From Nipponacmea schrenckii (taxonomy: Eukaryota; Mollusca; Gastropoda; Lottiidae): a DNA stretch of 64,000 bases. The DNA lies in NCBI GenBank assembly GCA_030562195.1, contig CM060200.1:22917023-22981022 (forward strand), read 5' to 3'. The position numbers were made by a program, and so were the translations under genes. Positions 24,001 through 35,000 of this stretch are shown here, one piece after another; position 1 is the stretch's first letter, and each line of letters begins with the position of its first letter. Below the pieces are notes generated by a model. The model worked only from the letters and a program-made list of their open reading frames with translations, made no database searches and was not told where the DNA came from.

Positions 24001-27000
24001 ACCGGAAGTTACGTAATTACGTCATTTGAGGAAGTCGAAATTTTTTTTCAAAATTTTTCAAAAATCATAATCATATCGCCTATCAACTGGTAATGTTTCA
24101 AAATTTTACCATTTATATTAAACGAGAAATCACGGTCTGAAATTTTTTTTCCGATGACCCTTGAATCTTGAATTGCAAATCGTTGGTAAAAGATTTAACA
24201 GAATTGCATATAACCTATAGTTGTTAGTTGACAAATACATTGAAGTTTTCAAATCTGAAAATCCGGTCGAAATCGAACTGAAAATAAACTTGCTAAAGCA
24301 CAAAACTTCCGGTTCTCACTTCTGGTCAGAGATAGAACTTCCGGTTTTGTTTTAGTTGATAATAGAAATCATTCTAAGATCAACTGTAGATTTAGAATTT
24401 CTGTACCTTTTACCAGTTTGTCTGCAAACTCATCCGAGAATTACAAAAATAAAAAAATAAAATAATCCAAACGATTACAATACGTTTTCGCCAAAGTCGA
24501 AATACGTAATAATGATGCTTAAACCTATGGAATCTGTGGCTTTTATGTCAGTTTAACCGTTTACTAATTGGTACTAATAAACACTTCCCTCGAAGGCAAT
24601 AAACTTCTACACTCTTAAGCCACTTTTACCAGGTGTACAGTATTATAAAGGTTTGCACTAAAACTAGACTTATCACTAAAAACAAAAAAATGGCAAAAAA
24701 AACTAAACAATTATGATAACATACCTTTATAAAAACAGGCATATAAGAGAATTTAATTCCTTGCTTTTCAGCGTGATGCTTAAATTCTCTTCGTAAAGCA
24801 ACAAGATTGGTCAGATCCACATCGTCATAGTAACCAAAATGAGGAATCAGTAATGCCTCTCGCATAACTTTAACCATTGCTTTAGTTATACCTCGTATTG
24901 GCTCCGTTCTATCTGTACCCACAACTGGACGTGATTTGGAAGTCACAGCAGGGGCAGCACTGGGTATGCTAGCAGCTGGCTTCAGTTTCTTCACTGGGTC
25001 AGGACTTGGTGCAGCCTTCTGGCCTGAATACCGAGGACCTGTAAAAACCACCGTGAATTTTGGTTAAAATCATTAAACCTTGATAAGAGATTTGAACATT
25101 AAGAAGGGGAGAGCAGATGTAACAGATATCATACAGATATTATACCATAATACTACCTTCGTGTTTCTTGTTATAGCATAAAACCTTGATAGATTCAAAT
25201 GTTTCGTTTTCAGCTACCTGAAGATGGCAATTGAAGATTAGAATCATACCAATATAAAGACTTACTTTCTAAATGTATGAGAATATCTTCTTTCATAATT
25301 CGACCATCTTTTCCTGTACCTTGTATTTCACTCAGATCTAACTGTAAATTAAATAGGTAATGAATGATAATTATAATGAAAATAGCAATGGCCCATCGTA
25401 ATACGCCCACCATTGGCAGCCTTAGTTATTCGGGCGGTGGACAAGAGGTATCAGTAAATACAATATTTAAAATGTAAAAGGCTCAAATCATGCTTTGTCA
25501 AAGTCTATCAAGAAATCAGATCTCTATCAAGTCTACAAAGAATGAGAGGCTGATAAAGTGAACACGTTTTAAAGAACAAGGGCAATAACTCAATAAATAT
25601 TTTTTGATTAGTCTGATTTTCTATAGGGTCTATCCTCGAGTTATAACAAACACTCACACCAAGTTTCATCAAATTCCATCAAGAACCCAGCTCCCTATCG
25701 TGTTCACAAGGAATTTTAGGACAAGGGCAATAACTTTCATTTTCGATAGGCTTCATCCTTGGGTCATTACAAAGACTCATTCCAAGTTTCATTAAAATCC
25801 ATCAAGAAATGTGGTCTCTATCGTGTTCACAACAATTGTGGACAGGCAGACGGACAGACAGACGGACAGACAGACAGACAGGCAGAAGGCTTCATCCTTG
25901 GATGATTACAAACACACACACCGAAATTGGTCAAAATCCATCCAGAAACCATCTCTCTATCATTTCCACAATACATTTTTGAACGCAAAATGAATGTGTT
26001 TTCAAGAACAAGGGCAATAACTCATCAATTTATTTTTCGATTTGTCTGATTTTCAATAGGCTTTGTCCTTAAGTAATAACAAACAATCACACCAAATTTC
26101 ATCAAAATCCATCAAGAAACACACTCTTAATCGTGTTCACATCAAAATTTTCAAAAACAAGGGCAATAACTCATTGAGTATTTTTTGATTGGTTTGATTT
26201 TCAATAGGCTTCTTCTTTGGGTTATAGCAAACACACTCACCAAATTTGGTCAAAATCCATCAAGAAATGTGGTCTCTATCGTGTTCACAACAATTGTGGA
26301 CAGGCAGATGAATGTGTTTTCAAGAACAAGGGCAATAACTCATCAATTTATTTTTCGATTTGTCTGATTTTCAATAGGCTTCATCCTTAAGTAATAACAA
26401 GCAATCACACCAAATTTCATCAAAATCCATCAAGAAACACACTCTTAATCGTGTTCACAACAAATTTTCAAAAACAAGGGCAATAACTCATTGAATATTT
26501 TTCGATTGAACTGATTTTCAATAGGCTTCTTCCTTGGGTTATAACAAACACACTCACCAAATTTGGTCAAAACATCAAATTTCATGAAGAAACCAGCCCT
26601 CTCTGTCTTGTAAACAATAAATTTAACACGTTTTAAAGAACAATAACTCTATTAGATATGTTTGAATTGCCTGGCTTTCAAGGATGTTACAAATACACCA
26701 ACTTTCATCAAAACACATCAAGAACACAACTTCCTATCGTATTCACAAGAAATTTCTGGACAAAGTCAATAACTCAAAGTAAATAATTTTTGGTAAGCTA
26801 AATTTGCAATCGGTTTCTTCTTTGGGTAATTTAAAAGGCTCAAATCATGCTTTGTCAAAATCTATCAAGAAACCAGATCTCTATCACGTCTACAAAGAAT
26901 CAGAGGCTGATACAGTGAACACGTTTTAAAGAACAAGGGCAATAACTCAATAAATATTTTTTGATTAGTCTGATTTTTAATAGGGTCCATCCTCGAGTTA

Positions 27001-30000
27001 TAAAAAACACTCACACCAAGTTTCATCAAATTCCATCAAGAACCCGGCTCCCTATCGTGTTCACAAGGAATTTGAGGCCAAGGGCAATAACTCATAGTAA
27101 ATATTTTTCGATTGGTTTCATTTTTGATAGGCTTCATCCTTGGGTCATTACAAAGACTCATTCCAAGTTTCATTAAAATCCATCAAGAAATGTGGTCTCT
27201 ATCGTGTTCACAACAATTGTGGACAGACAGACGGACAGACAGACAGGCAGAAGGCTTTCATCCTTGGATGATTACAAACACACACACCGAAATTGCTCCA
27301 TCATGTCCACAACACATTTTTGAACGCAAAATGAATGGGTTTTCAAGAACAAGGGCAATAACTCATCAATTTATTTTTCGATTTGTCTGATTTTCAATAG
27401 GCTTCATCCTTTGGTAATAACAAGCAATCACACCAAATTTCATCAAAATCCATCAAGATCGTGTTCACAACAAATTTTCAAAAACAAGGGCAATAACTCA
27501 TTGAATATTTTTTGATTGGTCTGATTTTCAATAGGCTTCTTCCTTGGGTTATAACAAACACATTCATCAAATTTGGTCAAAATCCATCAAGAAATGTGGT
27601 CTCTTTCGTGTTCACAACAATTGTGGACAGACAGACAGACAGGGTCGACTACAATATTCGCCCACATTTATGTGTGGCCGTATAAAAAGTTGATAAAAAG
27701 AAACAGCACCCAAAAGAGTGCAAAATGTAACAATAAATTTAACATAATAATCACAACAAATATCATAATTATCACAGAAAATATCTATAATGATTACCTA
27801 GAAATAGCTAATTTCACAATTTCAGGGTTATTAGAAAATTGTATGCATATTGACTGTAGATTCTAATGAAAAACCTGAACAAGGGATGTGCAACCTACAT
27901 TATGTTCTATGGCTAGTTTTCGAACAGCTGGTGTAGCTAGAACCTTAACTCCAGCAGCAAAATGACTTATTGATCCATCTTTAGTATCAATATCAGCTGT
28001 CTGGTCAACATGGTCAACTGGTGCTAAAATAAACAACAAAAAAACTTAAAACTACTCAAGCATTCAACCAAAATCACTATAGTTAAATATCTATCATGAA
28101 GTTCCAACAAGGACTTTATGATAATATAACTATAATGTCTGAATTACTTACCACTAACATCATCATCAACTTCTATATCCAATAATGGATTACCAACAAG
28201 GGCTGTGTCATCTGCATTATAATGTAATTTCCGTATAATTCCATCAAAGCGACATGTTATTGTCACTGAAGCCTTGTCACTCTTGACTTCACAAACAGGA
28301 TCGAATTGGGCAATTTTCTCTCCTTCTTGAACATACCTTAAAAGTAATAATATAAACTGTAGATCCAGCATATCTTGGCAAGTGTCCAAAACCCTGAATC
28401 TAATAAGTAATGAATCTAAGAAATCTAAGTGCCTTTCAGAGCAATTCATTCATGTCAGTTATAGCGTCTGCTAGATGGCATACAGCCAAGTCAGTCACAT
28501 GACTACAAGAGCACAGCATGTTGGGTAACATTGTCGAGAAAGGAGCGTCACTTGGGTCCTAGATAGTCATAATGTGTGAAGGCAGTTGGGTTTTATGTTA
28601 AGCATTCTATGTCAATAAACTGTATGAAGATGCCTCTGTTTATGGTGAATTAACAATTCAAAGCACTCTTTTCCTTTGTGTATTAGAATTAAAACTTGTG
28701 TTTCTGAACCGCTATCAAAGGAATATATTTACCATTCCAGCAGTGTAACTTCTCTGATTCCTTCACCAATATCTGACAATATAAACTGTTTAATGCCATA
28801 GCAAGCTGGAATAGAAAAATTTAAACTTATTCTTATAGGTAGACCATCATTTTTGCTTTTTTGTGAAGAATATCTATGCATTGTTAAATAAATTTACAGC
28901 AATAAGGGGGCTAAAATTTAGCAAAAGCCGAGTCAATTCTTGAGCACACACAGCATCTTGTATTTATGCTATATCTCTCTGATTCCACACTAGTGCAGAA
29001 ATGCATTACCATTAACTAGTACTTACATTCAGTTAGTGCCATTAATTAGTACTTACCAGAAGATGAATGAAAATTTCTTGTAGAAGTTGAAATAAAAACA
29101 GATTTTCTAACTGAATTTATTGCGGATGTCTGACATAAAGAGCATTTCTGGATCAGTCTTCCTGTAGTTCTACCATGTGCCTGAAAATATAAGTTCAAAA
29201 GGTTACCAGTTAAGATTATAACTTTTTGGAAATCAATAGTGATATATGCTGGAAATGTCCAGTATATATGTAAAACAATTAATAACCAATGTTAACAGAA
29301 ATGGTCTACTTTTAATTATGTGCCTATTGATTGAATTCTCAATTCATTGACAATTGAGTCCCATACAAAGAACCAAATACCAATACTATAAACTTGTATC
29401 TTTCCATTAGTTACCAGCACTTATCAAAATTATATTTCCCATTCAAATGACTAGAGGCTCTGTCCTTTCACTTTCAACCTGTATCACTAACAAGGGGAAA
29501 CCTGGTAGAAAAAGGTATTACACTGTATCTATAATAATAATAAACTCTTTATTTTACATGGGTCAGAATTAGGCCCAATACACAAGGACATGGTCCTGTC
29601 TCACATTCAGCCCATGGGGCAATACATTGGAAAAAAAAAAAAATCAAAAAAATCGAAAATACATAATATTTCAATATACAATTCGTCTGAAATACTAAAA
29701 ATACACAAGTACATGTGTATCAAATGGACAGAGATATGTTCCGGCGATCAAGTACATGACCACAAAATAAATATACAATACTCCACGTACAATTTGTTTA
29801 AAAATACACAAGTACATGTGCATGAATGGACAGATTTTCAACCTACAATTTGTTTATAAAATGGGTGTAATATATAGTTCCCGCGGCCATGCACACGACC
29901 GCAAAAAATCACGTATTATTTCAACGTACAATTTATTTTAAAATACACAACTACATGTGTAAATAATGGACAGATTTATCTTCCGGCGATCAAGTACATG

Positions 30001-31948
30001 ACAGCAAAAACCATATATCATTTCAATGTACAATTAGTTTTAAAATACACAAGTACATGTGTATAAAATGGACAGATTCATCATTCTGCGATCAAGTACA
30101 TGACCACAAAAACCAAGGAATAGACAAGTACATCTGCATGAGACGATCAGACATCAAAACATACATATAAAAAAAAAAAAAGAAAAAAAAATTGCCAAAG
30201 CATCAGTGCATGTGCTGCGAGCGGGCTACCCAACCCTACTCCATTTTATGTTCTTATTTTCTATGGAGGGGGAGGTAGGATTTGTCCATGCTCAAGACCA
30301 GCTTTAAGGATGTTTACTCATCCCCCGACAGTAGTAATTTAGATTTTCAAAATGGTTCAGGTTAGGCCAAAATAGAATTGTTGGTGGTGATATACCTGTG
30401 GGAAAGGGAAAAATAAAATTAATAAATTACTTAAATCATTAAATCATGGAGAAACACAATTTGTTAAGATAGCCATCAGCAAGTAAGCCTATAGTTGGTG
30501 AAAAGAATACCCATGTAACAGGAAGTATGCTTATGTTAATGAAAGATTACCAAGAATCATCCTTCGAAAAGTCTTAAAATCTGATGCTGATTTAATATTT
30601 TCGTCTAGACCATTCCATAAAATTGATCCTTTGTATTTAATACTTTGTTTAATCAAATTGATTCGTGGTTTTTGCACCACAAGTTTTGAATTTATGCTAG
30701 AATAAGGCGTCTGTTTATAGCTAAAGAGGCTTGAAAGGTAGGAAGGAGACAAGTTGTTCAGAATTTTATACATAAATTTATACGAATTGAAATTATGCCT
30801 GGTTTTAATGTCAAAAATATTAAGCCTTTTAAGATTCAGTGACAAATCAGTATTATACTTAGAACCAAGAATTAATCTAAAAGCAATTTTTTGTTGCCTG
30901 TGTAAAATATCGGCCGATGCAATGTCGTGCGAATCCCAAATAGTTGAACAATAATCCAAATATGGTTGAAAGTGACATTTATAAAAAATAGATCTATATT
31001 TTTCAGGCATGATCTTTCTTAACTGTCGCAGTTGAAATAACTTAGTATTTAAAATTTTAGCAACGAACTTTACGTGCGGAGTCCATGAGAGATTTTGATT
31101 CACAGTAACACCTAGTAATTTAAAGTTTTCAACTTGTTCAATAAATTGATTATTAAGTTCAATTGATAAATCTGATGAATATTTTCTTTTTTGAGAAGTT
31201 GTAATTAACATACATTTGGTCTTATTTTCATTTAAAATCATGACATTAAAGGAACACCAGTTTAAGATTGCATCTCACATTTTACATAGCCTGAAGAGCA
31301 CAGCATGTACATTACCAAAGACAATGTAGCCTACTATTAATCAATCTAAATAATAGAATAAATTTGCATTTATCAATAGATTGAAATAGTCGTTCATTAT
31401 AGCACAGACATGAAATCAGATTCCTTTGCAGGTGTCTTAGTAAATAGAGGCCTAAGAACAATTTCAATGAATATATCAAGATTTTCGTGAATAGAGCGAA
31501 TAGTGATGAATGCATGAATGCCTGAAACAACACAGACATAGTACACCGCAAAAAATATTATGAATGAATGGATCAATGTCATGATGAACTGTATTTTCGG
31601 ATTCATTCTGAAAATGGGGAAAATTTATTAATGTTGTCTAAAATATCTCTGCGAGCTGCAATTCATAAAGTATGCTGCCCATATCAACAGATTCCTAAAA
31701 CACCATAGCACATGTGTATGTACATGATATCCGGTGTCTTTTCATACATACCGTGCCTCGAATCCTTTTTACACAGGCTTGTAACGCTCTTCTTGATAAT
31801 GTCAATGCCATTTTGTATTGGGCAGAGTTTGATTATTAAAGGCAAATGTAGAACAATTTGGTTTACCGTTATTGTTATAGGGAAATATGACTGGATAACG
31901 GAGTACATCAACCCGGGATATTGACCTAGTAATATCAAGCACAGCCAT
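21051..31948 (-). CDS. DBT: Dihydrolipoamide branched-chain transacylase E2 (BCKDH)
   Basis: Minus-strand exons 29180-29057, 28805-28733, 28336-28152, 28023-27895, 25337-25266, 25038-24725, 23349-23272, 21871-21680, 21441-21370 and 21218-21051 join in frame (468 aa). A candidate first exon, 31948-31913 ([12 protein letters not shown]), gives 480 aa, close to the usual vertebrate length of about 480, but its donor is weak. A basic mitochondrial presequence is followed by the lipoyl domain ([12 protein letters not shown] holds the lipoyl lysine), a linker, the E3/E1-binding domain ([34 protein letters not shown]) and the acyltransferase domain. The active site is [13 protein letters not shown] near the C terminus. 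The enzyme forms the 24-mer core of branched-chain alpha-ketoacid dehydrogenase in the mitochondrial matrix (Leu, Ile, Val breakdown). All diagnostic residues are intact. Exon phases are consistent throughout. Confidence 0.93.
21964..23204. mobile_element. piggyBac-like MITE, copy 1, carrying a nested insertion
   Basis: Flanked by TTAA on both sides (21960-21963 and 23205-23208). The termini are inverted repeats starting AGGGGCCCAGGCTT. It is homologous, in opposite orientation, to the copy at 35818-36298, but about 760 bp longer because a tandem-core element is inserted at about 22,015-22,768. TTAA target sites are typical of piggyBac transposons. No transposase is present, so it is non-autonomous. 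Confidence 0.75.
22015..22768. mobile_element. Tandem-core element with ATACGCCCAC ends, copy 1
   Basis: Begins near ATACGCCCAC (about 22,035) and ends with the reverse complement GTGGGCGTAT, preceded by the 16-base palindrome CCACATTATAATGTGG. The core repeats with a 162-bp period (GCAATAACTCAAAAACCG at about 22,270, 22,432 and 22,594). A GGACGGACGGACC run precedes the palindrome. The shorter sister copy of the host MITE gives the empty site. The layout recalls molluscan pearl/Helentron-type non-autonomous elements; that assignment is inferred. Confidence 0.6.
23470..23770. repeat. Two diverged copies of a ~176-bp intronic repeat
   Basis: AGACAATATATTGAATAT followed by a TTTGACCTA/ATGACCTA block and GGTCACACCTTC occurs at about 23,497 and again at about 23,674. 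Both lie inside a DBT intron. Family unknown. Confidence 0.5.
25399..27683. mobile_element. Tandem-core element with ATACGCCCAC ends, copy 2
   Basis: Starts at ATACGCCCACC (about 25,400) and ends at GTGTGGCCGTATAAAAAG (about 27,683), the same termini as copy 1. The core is about 13 diverged units of about 150-170 bp, each with GGGCAATAACTCA and ending near TCTATCGTGTTCACAA. Several units are followed by (GACA/GACG)n stretches (about 25,843-25,884, 27,222-27,248, 27,627-27,642). It lies in the DBT intron between the E3-binding-domain exons. Confidence 0.6.
25843..25884. repeat. (GACA/GACG)n microsatellite
   Basis: About ten tetranucleotide units of GACA and GACG, following a unit of the tandem-core element. 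Shorter runs recur near 27,222 and 27,627. Confidence 0.8.
29533..31250 (-). mobile_element. 5'-truncated CR1/Jockey-type LINE in DBT intron 1
   Basis: On the minus strand the segment 31241-30531 encodes 236 aa of the C-terminal half of a non-LTR reverse transcriptase ([20 protein letters not shown], then [21 protein letters not shown]), typical of CR1/Jockey-group thumb regions. The catalytic palm is missing. A 3' UTR follows, containing four diverged copies of a roughly 100-130-bp unit (ACACAAGTACATGTG at about 29,700, 29,812, 29,945 and 30,048). The copy ends in AATAAAGAG-(TTA)n near 29,533. The remaining frame is open, so the insertion may be fairly young. Confidence 0.75.
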
Positions 31949-32083
31949 CTTCCGAGAATCTGTCAAGTCTCGATTATCAGGAAAAACTATGGCAGCGATT
32001 GACAGTAGTCTGCCCTTGACCTGGTATTTTTGGAAAACATTTCAATTTTTTTTTTAAAAATGTGACCACATTTGTTGATTGAC
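31949..32083. promoter_or_regulatory. Putative bidirectional DBT/Nek8 promoter
   Basis: The candidate DBT start codon (31948, -) and the Nek8 start codon (32084, +) are divergent and 135 bases apart. No TATA box is obvious. The claim depends on the DBT first exon, which is tentative. Confidence 0.4.
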
Positions 32084-35000
32084 ATGGAAAAGTACGAGAA
32101 AATACGCGTGGTTGGTCGTGGGGCGTACGGGTAGGTTCTAATTTAACTATAGCCTAGTGCACTACAGAGAAGTAGAGGGACAATAACAAACATTGACAGT
32201 AGGAAAGGAGAGGTGGGGGGGGGGGGTCAAGTTTGCTTTGATGAATGCATCATGAGTCAAAATTTGGTATTTCAGAATCGTTCATCTGTGTCAAAGATTG
32301 AGTGATAAGAAGTTATTTATAATAAAACAGATTCCTGTTGAACAAATGACAAAAGATGAAAGACAAGCAGCATTAAATGAAGTTAAAGTTCTGTCCATGT
32401 TAAATCATATTAATATTATAGAATATTATGAGAATTTTTTGGAGGATAAAGCTTTAATGATTGTAATGGAGTATGCTCCAGGTAGGGAATGTGACATTTA
32501 TCAAATTATTGTAGAATTGAACTTTGAAATACACTATAACCAGTATGCTACGTGGATTTATACTTATACAGTTTACACATATTTTTTTGTTTATACATCC
32601 TTAAACTAAAAAAATGTTCAGGTCATTCATAAATTGTGTTTTAATTTTAGGGGGAACATTGTTAGATTATTTACAGAGTAGAAATGGTCAACTTCTAGAT
32701 GAAGAGGTAATTAATATAAATTGGTGAATGAAGGTTATAGATGAATTCTGGTGTTTAACATATAAGTAAATCAGTATATGTAAATGATGTCAAAACCATG
32801 AAGATGTTCCTAATTAACAAGAGTGAAAAACAAAAGTGTTCTTGAATGGTTCACTATGGTGATTGGTGATGTGCTTGATACCGAATGCACATAAAAAGTA
32901 TTTTTAATGTTTGATTACAGGAAATATTAAAGTTTTTTGCTCAGATGTTGTTATCTCTACAACATGTTCATTCCAAACAAATTTTACATCGTGATTTAAA
33001 AACACAGAATATTTTATTGGATAAAAAGAAGGAATTGGTAAAGATAGGTGATTTTGGTATTTCTAAAGTGTTAAGTAGCAAAAGTAAAGCTTTCACTGTA
33101 AGTATGACATTAATCTTATGTGAATAATAATAATAAACTCTGTATTTTACATGGGTCAGAATTAGGTCCAATACACGAGTACACGGTCCTGTCGAACATA
33201 GCACATGGGATAAAGGTTTTGATCCTTTTGTCCTTGAAACCCTATTTGATGGAATTATTTTTTTGTCAAATTAAAAAAATGCACTTGAAAAGTTGTCTTC
33301 CAATGCTGAATACATAAAATTTTAACATAAACAAGATAACAATATTATCATAATTTTCATTATCTAAAATCTGAACTTCTTAATAATGTCTTAAAAACAA
33401 AATATGGTATTTGGATAAGAATTATCATTGTTATCCTGGAATGATTAAGTTGATTTAGAATAATGTTTTATATTTCCAGGTTGTAGGAACACCATGTTAT
33501 ATATCTCCAGAATTATGTGAAGGCAAACCGTATCCTTTATATCTCTGATCATGAATAAAACACACTCAGACTAAACCAGGAAGTATCAGATTCTTATTAC
33601 TTGAATGTTAATACCCTGTAGATCAAGTCTACCTTGAAAATTTGTACCTTTGGATATTTATTTTATATATTCACAAATTGTGAATCACAATTGTAATAAT
33701 AAGCTATTACTAGTATATGTATTTTGAATAAAAAAGCCTATCCTGTACTGATCTGTAGGCTAGCTCTATATAGCTTAAATTCTTAACTGTTATACAGTTA
33801 TAATCAGAAGAGTGATATCTGGGCTCTAGGATGTGTATTGTATGAATTAGCCAGTTTAAAGAGAGCTTTTGAGGCTACAGTTAGTATATTGTTGTTTCTC
33901 ATTACTGCTGAACAAAGCATATGAAGAATGCTGGGGTGGAACCGGAATTGGAGTGACAATATGCTGTGACAAGCCTGTAATTTAGACACTTCCTGGCAAG
34001 ACTTTGTTTTACTTGGAAATATCTTAGGATTTTCTTTTTGAAGTACGTTGAATGAGAAAGAAAGAAGAGGAGTTTAAGAGAAAAAATCTTAAATTGTAAG
34101 ATAGAGTGCTTGGTACAACTTTCTTTGACAAATTACTGTCTTGCACTTCTCTTTTTTTTAAATTATGTATTCTGCTCCAATTTATTTTCAACTCTTAGTA
34201 AAAGTGTCAATTTTCTACTTCCAGACATTACCAGCTCTAATATTAAAAATCATGCGAGGAACTTTTTCTCCAATATCTGATGTCTACAGTGAAGAGTTAC
34301 GGTCCCTGATTTTGAGTATGTTACATCTGGACCCAAATAAACGACCTCATATAAACCAAATTATGGCCCAACCAATAGTTATCAATGCACTGATGTATTT
34401 ACATACTGATATGGGTAGTGTCCCTTGTACTCGAGTTTGTCGACCATTGTCTAACATGCCATCTTCGTCAAGAGGAAGAACTGCTGTCAAGGGAGGTAAC
34501 TCAGCTAGAGGTAGGTCAGATGTCTGCAGAGATCCAAATCGTTCATACATTTTACTCCAAAGATTGTCCAAACAGTCCAAAATAGACAATTTTAGATTGT
34601 AGGTACAAATCTTTTGTATCCTATGTAAATATGACTTCAGTTTCATTTATCAGATATACAAAAGGCCTGATTCATTTTGTTGTTAAACATGTATATTGTA
34701 GAAGGAATACCAGTAAAAATACAAGCATTAAGTACAGTATATAGTTGGGGAGGAGGTGTTAATACACCAATTAAACTTCCTCTACCGAGTAGTGAGACTC
34801 AAGTTATACAAGTCTCAACTGGTCGAACACAGAAAGCTGCTGTCACCAAAAATGGAAGACTGTTCTTCTGGGAGGTAAGAGGATGTCCACACTTTTTGAA
34901 TGACTCAGTGAATGAATGAATGAATAAATGCTGAATTTGTGTAGTCTGAAATTTAATCAAGGGTTTTGAATTTAGAATTGTTGTGTTCCAGAGTTCTGGT

